Positions 8,726 to 17,984 are shown, counted from the stretch's first letter. The stretch: DNA of 64,000 bases from JANPJV01 sp031425695 (GCA_031425695.1 JANPJV010000301.1:19052-83051), one strand, 5' to 3'. A program made the numbers and translations. Notes: generated from the letters alone by a model not told the origin.

Positions 8726-8782
8726 TCACAGGCACAGCCGCGCTTCACCCTTTCTCTGCCCACACCCGCGTAGCCTCGCGGC

Positions 8783-10087
8783 ATGCACCCGAACTCCGAT
8801 CCGTTGATGCCGCTCTGGCTGCAGACTGCCGCGCCGTTGGTGCTGGCGGAAAGCGGTCCGCGTTTTGAGGATCTGGGCGCGTGCGATTGCGTGGTCAGCG
8901 GCGCGGGTGTGACCGGGCTTTCGACGGCGCTGCACCTGGCCGAAGGCGGGGCGCGCGTGGTTCTGCTGGAGCGCGAGGCGCCGGGGCTCGGCAGTACCGG
9001 GCGCGCCAACGGGCAAATCATCGCCGGCCTGCAACGCACGCCGGAGGCAATCATCAAGGCATATGGGCCGGCGATTGGCGAGCGTATCGTCGACTTCAGC
9101 GGGCACGCGCCGGAATTGGTGTTCGAGCTGATTGACCGCCACGGCATCGACTGCGGCGCGGAGCGCACTGGGTGGATCCAGGCGACGCGCTCCGAACACC
9201 AGCTCCCGGATTTGCATGTCCTTGGCGCGTCGTGGATCGCGCGCGGCGCCCCGGTGCGCCTACTCGATCGGATTGACACCAGCCGCTTGCTCGGCACCGA
9301 TGCCTACGCCGGCGGTTGGCTGGACGAACGCAACGGTATGTTGCAGCCGCTCGCCTTCGCGCGCGGGCTGGCAGGCGCGGCAATGCGCGCCGGCGTCGAC
9401 CTGCATTGCGGTGTCAGCGTGCGCAAGCTGGAACGCGTGGCGGAGCGGTGGCAAGTCACCACCGATCGCGGCGTGGTGTCCGCACGTACGGTCGTGGTCG
9501 CCACCAACGTCTACACGGGTGAACTCGAGGGCATGGCCACGGCGCTGCTCGGGCGCAGTTTCCTGTCGGCCTACAGCGTGCAGCTCGCGAGCGCGCCGCT
9601 GACGCCGGCGCAACTGGCGACGGTGCTGCCGCAACGGCATTCGTGCGGCGACACCGAACATTTGCGCCTGCGCTATTTCCGGCTCGATGCCGACAACCGA
9701 TTCGTGATCGGCGGTCCTGGCTGGCTGCGTCCACCGAAGTCGCGCATGGCGATGAGTTTTCGCATCCTCGCCGCTTCGGCCCGTCGCATGTTCCCGCAGC
9801 TGGCCGACACCCGTTTCGAATACCGCTGGTATGCGCGTGACAGCGTCACCGCGGATCTGCTGCCGCACCTCTACGAGCCGGCACCGGGGATCTTCTCGGC
9901 GCTCGGCTACAACGGCCGCGGCCTGGCGATGGGCATCGCCCTCGGAAGCGTGCTGGCGCGACGCGTGCTCGGTGCGGATCCGGCCAGCCTGCCGTTCCCG
10001 ATCACCGACGCGACGCGGGCGCCACTCAACCTGCCGACGTCGGCGCGCTCGTGGTTCGGCTCGGTGTTTTCACGCCTGCACCGTTGA
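8783..10087 (+). CDS. FAD-dependent oxidoreductase, DAO family (PuuB-like)
   Basis: A 434-residue flavoprotein of the D-amino-acid oxidase fold. The dinucleotide motif GAGVTG is at residues 40-45, followed by LSTALHLAEGGARVVLLERE, whose final acidic residue binds the FAD ribose. The STGRANGQIIAGLQ segment and the C-terminal SALGYNGRGLAMGIALGSVLA FAD-binding stretch match gamma-glutamylputrescine oxidase-type and glycine oxidase-type members, which deaminate secondary or primary amines to aldehydes. ATG at 8783 gives the usual 40-residue lead to the Rossmann motif. Its 3' end overlaps the convergent glycosyltransferase gene by 18 bases. No polyamine pathway gene is adjacent, so the substrate is open. 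Confidence 0.82.
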   Translation: MHPNSDPLMPLWLQTAAPLVLAESGPRFEDLGACDCVVSGAGVTGLSTALHLAEGGARVVLLEREAPGLGSTGRANGQIIAGLQRTPEAIIKAYGPAIGERIVDFSGHAPELVFELIDRHGIDCGAERTGWIQATRSEHQLPDLHVLGASWIARGAPVRLLDRIDTSRLLGTDAYAGGWLDERNGMLQPLAFARGLAGAAMRAGVDLHCGVSVRKLERVAERWQVTTDRGVVSARTVVVATNVYTGELEGMATALLGRSFLSAYSVQLASAPLTPAQLATVLPQRHSCGDTEHLRLRYFRLDADNRFVIGGPGWLRPPKSRMAMSFRILAASARRMFPQLADTRFEYRWYARDSVTADLLPHLYEPAPGIFSALGYNGRGLAMGIALGSVLARRVLGADPASLPFPITDATRAPLNLPTSARSWFGSVFSRLHR

Positions 10088-12217
10088 CCTTCGCGCCCAA
10101 AGCTCCGTCAGCAGCGTTTCAAACGCCAGGGCAAAGCGGGCCGCATCAAACAGTGGCGACATCCGGACTTGTTCGCGCAAGCGCAGGCGCAGGGCCTGCA
10201 AGTCGGCAACGTCAGCCGCCCGGTCGATGGCCGCGTGCTCATAGGCGTCGGTGTCGCTGACGACCCAATCCGCCAGCCCCGCAGCGCCGAGCAGGCTCGC
10301 GCCCTGGCGCGCCACCAGCGTTTCGCCGGTGAGGGTCAGGGTCGGGACGCCCATCCACAGCGCTTCGCAGGTGGTGGTGCCACCCGGAAATGGAAAGCTG
10401 TCGAGCAGGATGTCGACCTCGGCATGGCTGCTCAAGTACTGCGCCCGTGAGCCGGCCGCGTGCAGCTGCAAGCGCTCAGGATCGATGCCCTGCGCGCTGG
10501 CGCGACCCTCGAATGCCGCGCGCCCGAGGGCATCGCCGAGCGAGTCACTCTGGATGCGCAATCGTGCGCCGGGAACCGCGGCCAGTATCCGCGCCCAGGC
10601 GCTCAAGACCGCGTCGTTGAGCTTGCGGATGGCCTGGAAGCTGCCGAAAGTGATGTAGCCATTGCGCAAGGCCGGCGTATCGGCGACGAAAGGCGCATCC
10701 CGCGGTGGGCTGAAGCACAGGCGCGTATCCGGCAGGCACGCAACCGCTTCGGTGAAAAACTGCCGCGCCGCGGCGGGCACGCCAATCTCGTCGGCAATGA
10801 AGTAGTCCATTTCCGCGAGCCCAGTGGTCGCGAAATAGCCGAGCCAGCTGAGCTGCAGCGGCGCTGGGCGCCAGGCGAACATCGATAGCCGGTTGTCAGC
10901 GCTGTGCCCGGCAAGGTCGATCAGGACATGCGGTGCGTCCGCGTGGATCAGGCGCGCGCAGTCCTCGTCACTCAGTCCCGCCAGCGATTTCCAGCTCACG
11001 CAACGGGACTGGAGCCGCTCGCTCAGGCCATCGCTGGCACGGTTCGTCGGATAGGCGAGGAATTGGACCCGGCTGGCATCGCTGTTGGCTAGCAAGGGTT
11101 CCAGGAAATATCCGACCGGGTGCTCGCGCAGGTCGCCCGACACCAGGCCGATGCGCAGCGGCGTGGCAGCGGGGCACTGCCAATGCGAATAAGGGCGCGC
11201 GGAAGCGCTCGCGTGGCGGCCATAGGCGCGTGCTTCCGCGAGCAGCTCGGCGGGGCGCAGCTCAGCCAGGTAATTGGTGCAGAACAGCCAGCTCTGGCGG
11301 GTGGGCAGGTCGGCGGGCCGCAGTTCGAGCGCCCGGGCGAAGGCCGCCGCAGCGGCATGCAGGTCGCCGCTGCGCAGCAGGCTGCGGGCCAGGTCGACCT
11401 GCGCATCGAAATAGTCCGGCGAGGTGGCGAGCATCTGCCGCGCGAGCTTGCCGAGCTCGATTTCCCGCCCTTGATGAAACAGCAGCTGGCCGAGACGCCG
11501 ATAGGCATCAACGCTGTCGGGTCGATGCTGCAGTGCTTCACGGAAGGCCTGCTCGGCGTCGCCGGCGCGATCCTGCTCGAGCAGGGCCTCGCCGAGGACG
11601 CTGCAGGCAGCGGGGTCACGCGGCTGCACGGCCAGTGCGCGGCGGGCGGCGGTTTCCGCGTCCGCGTACCGGTACAGCCGCATGAGCACACCCGCGTAGG
11701 CGACCAACAGCGTCGGCTGCCGGGCATCGTGCGCAAGCGCCTGTCGCAGGGCGACCTCGGCTTCGCTGAAGCGTGATTGCGCGAGCAACTGGTCGAGCTG
11801 TCGTTCCAAAGCACGCAAGTCGGTCGGCTGCGCGGCGACCGGCTGCGCTGCCGGAGCAGGGGCTACTCGCGGTCTCAGCAACGCGAGATCCGGGCCACGC
11901 AGGCCGCGACGCTGGCCATCGTCGAGCACCCGCCGGGCCTCGTCCTCCGCCCCGGAATGCATCAGTGCCCTGAGGTAGCTCAGCCAGTGCTGCAGATGGC
12001 CGGGATCGGCTTCCCAGGCGGTGCGAAAGTAGGGTAGCGCGACGCCCATTCCGCGACCACTCTGCATCGCGAGCACCGCGGTGTTGTGATTCGCCTCGGG
12101 GTTGCGCGGGGCCACGTCGAGCACCTGCGCATACAGCGCCTGCGCCTGGGCCAGGCGGCCGGCCTGATGGTGGGTTGCGGCAGCGTAGAGACAGTCGGTC
12201 AGTTGCTTCTCGTCCAT
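10070..12217 (-). CDS. TPR-containing O-linked GlcNAc transferase-like protein (GT41/SPINDLY type)
   Basis: A 715-residue protein with two parts. Residues 1-330 are tetratricopeptide repeats (for example ADAETAARRALAVQPRDPAA and AFREALQHRPDSVDAYRRLG). Residues about 355-705 match the GT41 catalytic region: RIGLVSGDLREHPVGYF, LIDLAGHSADNRL, QLSWLGYFATTGL, ITFGSFQAIRKLNDAVL and ILLDSFPFPGGTTTCEALWM. These correspond to motifs of bacterial OGT/SPINDLY homologues, which transfer a sugar from a nucleotide sugar to Ser/Thr of proteins. ATG at 12217 is preferred to TTG at 12232. No glycan biosynthesis cluster is nearby. The donor sugar and target are unknown. Confidence 0.85.
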   Translation of the reverse strand: MDEKQLTDCLYAAATHHQAGRLAQAQALYAQVLDVAPRNPEANHNTAVLAMQSGRGMGVALPYFRTAWEADPGHLQHWLSYLRALMHSGAEDEARRVLDDGQRRGLRGPDLALLRPRVAPAPAAQPVAAQPTDLRALERQLDQLLAQSRFSEAEVALRQALAHDARQPTLLVAYAGVLMRLYRYADAETAARRALAVQPRDPAACSVLGEALLEQDRAGDAEQAFREALQHRPDSVDAYRRLGQLLFHQGREIELGKLARQMLATSPDYFDAQVDLARSLLRSGDLHAAAAAFARALELRPADLPTRQSWLFCTNYLAELRPAELLAEARAYGRHASASARPYSHWQCPAATPLRIGLVSGDLREHPVGYFLEPLLANSDASRVQFLAYPTNRASDGLSERLQSRCVSWKSLAGLSDEDCARLIHADAPHVLIDLAGHSADNRLSMFAWRPAPLQLSWLGYFATTGLAEMDYFIADEIGVPAAARQFFTEAVACLPDTRLCFSPPRDAPFVADTPALRNGYITFGSFQAIRKLNDAVLSAWARILAAVPGARLRIQSDSLGDALGRAAFEGRASAQGIDPERLQLHAAGSRAQYLSSHAEVDILLDSFPFPGGTTTCEALWMGVPTLTLTGETLVARQGASLLGAAGLADWVVSDTDAYEHAAIDRAADVADLQALRLRLREQVRMSPLFDAARFALAFETLLTELWARRSTVQA

Positions 12218-12340
12218 CGGTGGCCTGCGCAAAAGGCCAGCATAGCGGCAAGCGCCGGACTGCTTGCTTGAGATCTTCTGCGATTACCGTGTGCGCGGCC
12301 GCGTCGGTTCGGCTCGTGTTACAAAACCTTGGGCAGCACC

Positions 12341-12369
12341 AAAAGCGTCCGCGCACAGCGCAGACCCAC
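12341..12369 (-). repeat. GTGGGTCTGCGC-type REP hairpin
   Basis: On the minus strand this reads GTGGGTCTGCGCTGTGCGCG and then GACGCTTTT. It belongs to the second GTGG-foot family, also present at 14081-14113, 14129-14160, 14171-14198 and 52041-52068. It lies upstream of the small membrane-protein gene at 12420. Confidence 0.75.
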
Positions 12370-12419
12370 AACAGCCAATCGCCGCCATAATCTCCGCCTT
12401 TGCATCCCGGAGGCGCGTC

Positions 12420-12821
12420 GTGTCGGTCAATTCCCGCTGGCAACTTTTGCGCGACGCAGGCGCCTTCCAGGTCAAGCTGCTGCTCGATGCCCTCCGCGAC
12501 ATCGCCTTGAGCCCGCTGGCATTGGTCGCCGCGCTCGTCGATTTCGTGTTCGCGGGCTCGCGTCCGCCGCAGCACTTCTACGCCGTGCTGCGCCTCGGTC
12601 GCCGCTCCGAAGCCTGGATCGACCTGTGGGCGGCCGGCTTGCGCGAAGCACGCAGCGATGAAACCGCGCCGGCCGATACTGCGCCGGTAAATGCCGACTG
12701 GATCATGGACCGCGTCGAGTCGCTCATCCGCGACCCGCGCTCCGGCGCGCGCGATGCGCTGGTTCTCAAGCGCTGGGCGCGCATGCGGCTGGCTCGGTCG
12801 GCGGCCAAGACCGAGCTGTGA
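12420..12821 (+). CDS. conserved hypothetical protein with one membrane segment
   Basis: A 133-residue protein. GTG at 12420 is chosen because CGGAGG lies about 7 bases upstream; the longer frame runs back through a REP element. A hydrophobic helix (ALRDIALSPLALVAALVDFVFAG) follows an amphipathic lead. The rest is soluble with WIDLWAAGL and WIMDRVESLIRDPRSGARDA. It resembles small uncharacterised gammaproteobacterial proteins, but I do not recognise a function. Confidence 0.6.
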   Translation: MSVNSRWQLLRDAGAFQVKLLLDALRDIALSPLALVAALVDFVFAGSRPPQHFYAVLRLGRRSEAWIDLWAAGLREARSDETAPADTAPVNADWIMDRVESLIRDPRSGARDALVLKRWARMRLARSAAKTEL

Positions 12822-12826
12822 CTTTG

Positions 12827-12863
12827 GTAGGTCATGTTGTCCGCGCAAGCGGACTACTTGACG
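12827..12863 (+). repeat. GTAG-foot REP element (third copy)
   Basis: GTAGGTCATGTTGTCCGCGC, then AAGCGGACTACTTGACG. This is the same element as at 337-372 and 409-444, with intact GTCCGC/GCGGAC arms. It sits between the convergent ends of the 12420 and 12873 genes. Confidence 0.8.
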
Positions 12864-12872
12864 TTTTGATCC

Positions 12873-13991
12873 TCAACCAGCCAGCGCCTTGCCGATGCAC
12901 GCCTGATAGCGCTTCTGCACCCGTGTCGCGAACCATTCAGTGGTGAGCTTGCGGGTGATCTTGGGGCTTTCGAGCAGGATGCGCGGGATCACGGCGCGCG
13001 GCAGCGGCTGGCCGGCGCGGCGGTCGGCGAGCGCGAACACGCGGTGGTAGAGATCGGTTTGTTCGAACTCGAAGCGGTCGCCCTGGTCGAGGTCGCGCTG
13101 GATCGCGCGCTCGTCGAGCTCGAGCTCGTCGGCAATCGACAGCGCCGCGCGCTCGGTGACGCCAATCTTGCGCTTGCCCCAACCACCGGCATGCACGATC
13201 AGGTCGCCATCGAGGGCCAGTTCGATGCCGGCAGCGCGGGCGAGCGCGGCCTGGAAGGCAGCGTTGCGGCTGGCATACCAGCCGGCGTTGAAGTCCGCGT
13301 AGCGATAGAGGTGGCGCTCGTAGCTGTTCGGATAATCGAGCAGGTGGGCAATGCCGAAGTACAGGCCGCCGCGGCGTGAGAACACTTCCTGGCGAATGCT
13401 GCCGGCGTCGGCGTAAGGATAGCGATGGCCGTCCGCATAGGTTTCGGCGAAGCGGATGCCGACCTGCATCGGGCCGCCAGTACGCACCGGATTCGCGCGT
13501 CCGAACAGGCGCTTGCCGAGCGGCACCGAGGCTAAAAACTCTTCGAACAAGCGGCTCAGCTCCTGTTCGGTGCGCACGCCCGCGAGCCGTTGCGCATAGG
13601 TCTTCCCATTGGCCGAATCGACGTCCAGCGCCGCGCGCACGAGGAATTGCGGAACCTTGAGCTTGGCCGCGCGCCGGTCGATTTCTTCCCGCGCAATCCG
13701 GGCCAGTCCCGGTACCGCCGGGTCGGCTACATAGCCTGATTCCTGCTCGATCACCGCCAGCACCGCGCACAGGTTCTCCGAGCTCGGCGGAACATCGATG
13801 CTCGCAAATGCCGTCTGGATCTCCCGTGCCCAGCCTTCCCGATCGGGCGTCTTGGCCGGCATGAGCCGCACCAGCTGCGCACGCACGTCGGCGGGCGTGC
13901 GTTTCGGGCCCTGGTTGGCATCAGGTGTGGCGCAACCGACGAGCACTGCCAGCAGCAGTCCAGCCAAACCAACAAAGCGCATCGTGACCAT
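12873..13991 (-). CDS. DUF1615 lipoprotein
   Basis: A 372-residue predicted lipoprotein: a hydrophobic leader ending LLLAVLVGC (acylated Cys near residue 20), then about 350 residues matching DUF1615 proteins (GGPMQVGIRFAE, GGLYFGIAHLLDYP, YRYADFNAGWYASRNAAFQ, LDGDLI and FGRANPVRTGGP). The family has been linked to lysozyme-like or transglycosylase folds; here ENLCAVLAVIEQESGY resembles the Glu-containing helix of lytic transglycosylases, which would be the catalytic region. ATG at 13991 or 13982 (nine bases later) both fit the signal peptide. The upstream frame is repeat DNA. Confidence 0.8.
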   Translation of the reverse strand: MVTMRFVGLAGLLLAVLVGCATPDANQGPKRTPADVRAQLVRLMPAKTPDREGWAREIQTAFASIDVPPSSENLCAVLAVIEQESGYVADPAVPGLARIAREEIDRRAAKLKVPQFLVRAALDVDSANGKTYAQRLAGVRTEQELSRLFEEFLASVPLGKRLFGRANPVRTGGPMQVGIRFAETYADGHRYPYADAGSIRQEVFSRRGGLYFGIAHLLDYPNSYERHLYRYADFNAGWYASRNAAFQAALARAAGIELALDGDLIVHAGGWGKRKIGVTERAALSIADELELDERAIQRDLDQGDRFEFEQTDLYHRVFALADRRAGQPLPRAVIPRILLESPKITRKLTTEWFATRVQKRYQACIGKALAG

Positions 13992-14080
13992 CGCATCCGT
14001 TTCGCAGGGCCGGCGGCCCCAAGGCACGAACATGCTGCGGACACGCGCGTGTATCGGAGGTAACCGGCGTCTCCCTCGTG

Positions 14081-14198
14081 GTGGGTCTGCGCTCTCGCGC
14101 GGACTCTTTTGCCTTCGCCCCGCTGTTGGTGGGTCTGCGCTGCGCGCGGACTCTTTTGCCTTGGCGAGCGAAAGCGTCCGCGCATAGCGCAGACCCAC
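14081..14198. repeat. Three GTGGGTCTGCGC-type REPs, two direct and one inverted
   Basis: Copies at 14081-14113 and 14129-14160 read GTGGGTCTGCGCTnnnGCGCGGACtcttttgcc on +; the one at 14171-14198 is inverted (AAAGCGTCCGCGCATAGCGC, then AGACCCAC). The two direct copies share even their GACTCTTTTGCC tails, so they look like a recent tandem duplication. They fill most of the 377-base space between the divergent DUF1615 and alcohol dehydrogenase genes; no other feature is visible there. Confidence 0.85.
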
Positions 14199-14368
14199 CA
14201 ACAACCAGCAGCGCACTGCCGATCGCGACCAGTAGCTCCGGCCACCACCAGAAGCCGTGCCCGGCGCTCAGGTCGTAATGCAGGCCGGCAAAACCAATGG
14301 AGCCGAAGCTTGCCGGTATCGCCGCGCACGCATACTCCCCCCATCACTCACTGACCCACGAGGCCCAC

Positions 14369-15418
14369 ATGACCACAGCCTATGGCGCTTACGCCGCTGA
14401 CCAGCCGATCCAGCCCATGCAGATCGAGCGCCGGGCGCCGGGGCCGCGGGATGTGCAGATCGAGATCGCCTTCTGCGGCGTCTGTCATTCGGACCTGCAC
14501 ACCGTGCGCTCCGAATGGGGTGGAACGCGCTATCCGTGCGTGCCGGGACACGAGATCGTTGGCACGGTCAGTGCGGTAGGTTCTGAGGTGTCCAAGTTCG
14601 AGGTCGGCCAAACGGTCGGCGTCGGCTGCCTGGTCGGCAGCTGCCAGCAGTGCGCGGCGTGCGCAGAAGGTCTCGAACAGTATTGCGAGAAGGGTTTCGT
14701 CGGCACCTACAACGGGCGTACGAAGGACGCGCCGGGCCACACTCTCGGCGGCTATTCACAGCGCATCGTCGTCGACGAGGCCTTCGTGCTCCGGATCTCC
14801 CATCCGCTCGAACAGCTCGCCGCGGTCGCGCCGCTGCTGTGCGCCGGGATCACCACCTATTCGCCGCTGCGCCACTGGAAGGTCGGCCCGGGCCAAAAGG
14901 TCGGCATCGTCGGCATCGGCGGTCTCGGCCACATGGGCATCAAGATCGCACACGCCATGGGCGCGCACGTGGTCGCCTTCACCAGCTCGCCCGGGAAGCG
15001 CCAGGACGCACTCGACCTCGGCGCTGCCGAAGTGGTCGTCACGCGCAACGAGAACGAGCTCAAGGCCCACGCCGGCAGCTTCGACTTCATCCTCGACACG
15101 GTCGCGGCCAGCCATTCGCTCGACATCTTCGCGACCCTGCTCAAGCGCGACGGCACCCTGGTATTGGTCGGCGTCCCCGAGCACCCGCACCCCAGCCCCA
15201 ACATCGCCAACCTCATCTTCAAGCGCCGCACGATTGCCGGCTCGCTGATCGGCGGCCTCGCCGAAACCCAGGAGATGCTCGATTTCTGCGCGGACAAAGG
15301 CATCGTCGCCGAAATCGAAATGGTCTCGGCGCAGCAGATCGAAACGGCCTACGAGCGCATGCTCAAAAGTGACATCAAATATCGATTCGTGATCGATGGA
15401 GCTTCGATGCGCGGGTGA
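14369..15418 (+). CDS. zinc-dependent alcohol dehydrogenase, cinnamyl-alcohol-dehydrogenase type (YahK-like)
   Basis: A 349-residue medium-chain dehydrogenase/reductase. Catalytic zinc ligands are Cys39 (FCGVCHSDLH), His61-Glu62 (PGHEIVG) and Cys159 (LLCAG). The structural zinc is held by Cys92, Cys95, Cys98 and Cys106. The cofactor motif GIGGLGH begins near residue 183, and the following strand ends AFTSSPGKR, a Ser-Ser-x-x-Lys pattern that suits NADPH. The family reduces a wide range of aldehydes and would act as a detoxifying aldehyde reductase. ATG at 14369 follows CGAGG. It is a single-gene unit; the next gene is convergent. Confidence 0.93.
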   Translation: MTTAYGAYAADQPIQPMQIERRAPGPRDVQIEIAFCGVCHSDLHTVRSEWGGTRYPCVPGHEIVGTVSAVGSEVSKFEVGQTVGVGCLVGSCQQCAACAEGLEQYCEKGFVGTYNGRTKDAPGHTLGGYSQRIVVDEAFVLRISHPLEQLAAVAPLLCAGITTYSPLRHWKVGPGQKVGIVGIGGLGHMGIKIAHAMGAHVVAFTSSPGKRQDALDLGAAEVVVTRNENELKAHAGSFDFILDTVAASHSLDIFATLLKRDGTLVLVGVPEHPHPSPNIANLIFKRRTIAGSLIGGLAETQEMLDFCADKGIVAEIEMVSAQQIETAYERMLKSDIKYRFVIDGASMRG

Positions 15419-15454
15419 GCTGGTTTGTGCAAGCTTCGCCGCCGGTCCGAAGGG

Positions 15455-16384
15455 TCAGGATGCGCCCCGGCGCAACCACGTGGACAGCAGTTGCGGAGCC
15501 AGCAACTGCATTGACTTGCGGACCGCCAGATCGGCACCGGCGGTGGTCGCCAGTGCCGTGGCAATCCCGAGTAGCGAGCCGCCCGGGCGCGGGTCCGCAT
15601 CGCGGGCACACACGAGTGGCACGGCATGCAGCAGCCGGCACCACGCCGGGAACGCGTGTATCGGCATGGCCGGCTCGGCGTCGCAAAATTCATCCCAATG
15701 CGCGGCCAGGCTTGGCGACGCGCAGATTGCGATTTCGGCGCTCTCCGGAAACGCGAAACAGAGCTCGGCAATATCAGCGAACTCCGCCTTATGATCACTG
15801 CCCGCGCGGGCGAGCTCGGCGTGCCAGCACAGCGCAGCTTCGTTGGAGCGCCAGGCGGAATCCCGTTCCACCGCGGCCATGGCTTGCTCGTACTCGCCCA
15901 GCAGGTGGTACAAATAGCTGTGATGCGTATGCGCCGTCGCGGCCTGATAGGGCCTGTCGTCCGCCTGAGCGAGCAGGCTCCTCAAAGCCAAGTGCACCAC
16001 CCGATCGGGGTGATCAGCAAGCGCGCGCGCGGCCGCCGGGCGCAGCGCGGACTCGATCCAATCCAGCGCCGCGCCCGTGTCTTGCCAGCGCGGATGACCG
16101 CGTTCAATCGCCTCGATGCAGCATTCCATATCACACGCAAACCCCTCCAGATCCGGGCACTGAGCTCGAATGAAGGCCAGCTCGGTCCGCACCGAAGCGA
16201 TCGATGTCTGCTGCAGTGCACGCCGTGCCCGTGCCGCCGCTTGCTCGATGGCACTGTCCCGGAACAGATCCAGCTGATCGACCCGCGTTGCCGTCGACGC
16301 GCCGCAGCGACCGGCTTGGTTTGTTGGCGACTCCACCCGCGCCGATTCCGGCGCGAAGAGGTCGAGATTCACGCACTGTGTCAT
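15455..16384 (-). CDS. hypothetical alpha-helical protein
   Basis: A 309-residue soluble protein, rich in Ala, Cys, His and Trp, with helical, repeat-like segments (LHAL, HHSYLYHLLGEYEQAMAAVE, AALCWHAELARAGSDHKAEF) that suggest a degenerate TPR-like solenoid. No signal peptide or catalytic motif is visible. ATG at 16384 is chosen; a GTG at 16411 in the same frame is possible, and neither has a clear ribosome-binding site. It is convergent with the alcohol dehydrogenase, 36 bases away. I do not recognise the family. Confidence 0.55.
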   Translation of the reverse strand: MTQCVNLDLFAPESARVESPTNQAGRCGASTATRVDQLDLFRDSAIEQAAARARRALQQTSIASVRTELAFIRAQCPDLEGFACDMECCIEAIERGHPRWQDTGAALDWIESALRPAAARALADHPDRVVHLALRSLLAQADDRPYQAATAHTHHSYLYHLLGEYEQAMAAVERDSAWRSNEAALCWHAELARAGSDHKAEFADIAELCFAFPESAEIAICASPSLAAHWDEFCDAEPAMPIHAFPAWCRLLHAVPLVCARDADPRPGGSLLGIATALATTAGADLAVRKSMQLLAPQLLSTWLRRGAS

Positions 16385-16781
16385 GGAACGACGCGCAGTT
16401 TCAAAGGCCACGAATTAGAGCCGGGTGCGGGGCGAAATCAAGTGGCGGATCGATCCGTCGATGGCACACGGCCAATCTCATTCTCACGGCTGCACGAGCA
16501 TCTCCGCGCGGTCTCTTGCGGGCCGACAAGCCTGTGCTCCATGGAAGTGCAGTGCCCGGCGCGCCATTCGAAAACGGCCCGCTTGCGCACGGTTGGCAAT
16601 ACGAGATTTCGCACTGCCTGTGCGCGGCAGATCGCTCATGCAGGCGGGGCGCTCCACCCCAACCGGGACCAGGTCTGGTCATCCCGCCCGGGCTTTACAT
16701 CCGGGTGAGCGCTTCGGAGCGCTGCGGGAAAACCACCAGACCCTGGCGCTGGCTGCCGATTTGCAAACAGTAACGCACCGG

Positions 16782-16812
16782 TTGACACCGTACTGCGGTA
16801 CGGGACTACGGT
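16782..16812 (+). promoter_or_regulatory. MerR-type promoter/operator of the phospholipase-like gene
   Basis: TTGACA (16782-16787), a 19-base spacer and TACGGT (16807-16812). The spacer carries the dyad CCGTAC-TGCG-GTACGG. A stretched 19-base spacer with a central dyad is the hallmark of promoters activated by DNA underwinding by MerR-family proteins. The half-sites and the 4-base gap equal those of the classic mercury operator (CCGTAC-N4-GTACGG). The gene at 16857 starts 45 bases downstream. The rest of the 16385-16856 gap shows nothing. Confidence 0.85.
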
Positions 16813-16856
16813 CACTGAACTCGGGGCGCGGTGTCCCGAATTTGGAGCAGGCCGAT

Positions 16857-17852
16857 ATGAAAATTCCAGCGCCACCACGAGCAACGCTGTTTACGCTAGC
16901 GCTTTTTGCCGCGACGTTCGCGCTGGCAGCGCCGGCGCCTGCGGTGCACGAACACTCGGCGTCGGAGGCGGCGCAGTCGTCCGATGTGGCAGAGCGCCCC
17001 ATTGAAGCCGGCGCCATCCGTTTGAACGACGCGAAGAGCTCCAGTGACGACCTGGCCGGATCGGTGTGGAGCAAGTCCGGTTCGATGTCGTTCCAGAGCA
17101 TCAGCACCACCCACGGAAAGTCGACGGTTCGCGGCGCCAAGCCTGACCTGGTCGAGGCGACGCTCGTGGTCAATGGCATGCAGATCAAGCATGTTTTCGA
17201 CTCCCTGCAAAACAATGTCACGATCAGCACGACCGAGTCGGTAAAGCTCGAAAAGGCCGACGTCGAGGTTCTGCGGACTTTCCAGCAAGAGTTTGGCAAG
17301 GCTGTGCTGTCGGCGGACACCTTCATGAGCATGCCGCGCGCGACTGAAGTCATATACCGGCTCAGTGAAATGTACTCGGAAGCCCCGTACGGAATTGACC
17401 TGCCAAAGATGCGAGTGATCGATTTCAACATCGACCCTGAGCAGAATGCCGATATCGACCCTGGGCAGAATGCCGTTGCCGGTGGGCTGGTGTTCGGAAG
17501 CACGGAAAAAGCCTGTGGCCAGGCAGGCGGGGGTTTCATCGACCTGCACGATACGGCCAATGTGTGTGATAGAGGCGCCTTCTATCGCAATGCACATCAT
17601 GACTTTTGCCCGAATCACGATTACATATCGAACAATCAAAAATACGGCTGCGGTAGTTCCGATTGTTACGGCCGCTGCGGCGGTGGTTGCGGCGCACTCA
17701 ACGGACAGGGCGCCTGGCAGAAGGACTGCCTTGACCATGACGTCTGCAATCGCAGTCACAACTCGCAGTTTGGGGGTTGCGGTGACGAATGGAACGAAGC
17801 GGCTGACGACTACCTCAACGGCGCCATCCACTGCATTTTCGACCATTGCTGA
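16857..17852 (+). CDS. secreted phospholipase A2-like protein with MerR-type promoter
   Basis: A 331-residue exported protein. ATG at 16857 follows GGAGCAG and starts a signal peptide (LFTLALFAATFALAAPAPA). The last 100 residues are cysteine-rich and hold CYGRCGGGCG, then CLDHDVC with the His294-Asp295 pair. This is the arrangement of the calcium loop and catalytic His-Asp of the phospholipase A2 superfamily. The middle 200 residues are unlike known phospholipases. The promoter at 16782 is of MerR type, and a MerR gene starts 147 bases downstream on the same strand. Catalysis is plausible but unproven; a non-enzymatic PLA2-fold binding protein is the alternative. Confidence 0.7.
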   Translation: MKIPAPPRATLFTLALFAATFALAAPAPAVHEHSASEAAQSSDVAERPIEAGAIRLNDAKSSSDDLAGSVWSKSGSMSFQSISTTHGKSTVRGAKPDLVEATLVVNGMQIKHVFDSLQNNVTISTTESVKLEKADVEVLRTFQQEFGKAVLSADTFMSMPRATEVIYRLSEMYSEAPYGIDLPKMRVIDFNIDPEQNADIDPGQNAVAGGLVFGSTEKACGQAGGGFIDLHDTANVCDRGAFYRNAHHDFCPNHDYISNNQKYGCGSSDCYGRCGGGCGALNGQGAWQKDCLDHDVCNRSHNSQFGGCGDEWNEAADDYLNGAIHCIFDHC

Positions 17853-17857
17853 GCTGC

Positions 17858-17894
17858 CGAAGGGAGGCAGGTGCTGCGCGCCTGTCTCCCTCCG
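17858..17894. terminator. Hairpin after the phospholipase-like gene
   Basis: GGGAGGCAGG (17862-17871) pairs with CCTGTCTCCC (17881-17890) across a nine-base loop, with one G-T pair. It lies ten bases after the stop codon. There is no T-tract, so Rho-independent termination is uncertain; it may protect the 3' end or attenuate read-through into the MerR gene. Confidence 0.45.
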
Positions 17895-17968
17895 GAGTGA
17901 CAATCTTCGTGACGTGTGGCATGTCGGCCCCCAGGCAACATCGCAGACGCGCTAAGGTTCGTTACCAT

Positions 17969-17984
17969 CGCCGGATATCCGGCG
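17969..17984. promoter_or_regulatory. 16-base perfect palindrome before the MerR gene
   Basis: CGCCGGATATCCGGCG, a perfect palindrome ending 15 bases before the chosen start of the MerR gene, inside a looser GGTTCG...CGAACC frame. It could be an operator or a small hairpin in the leader. It is not of the MerR promoter type. Confidence 0.4.
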
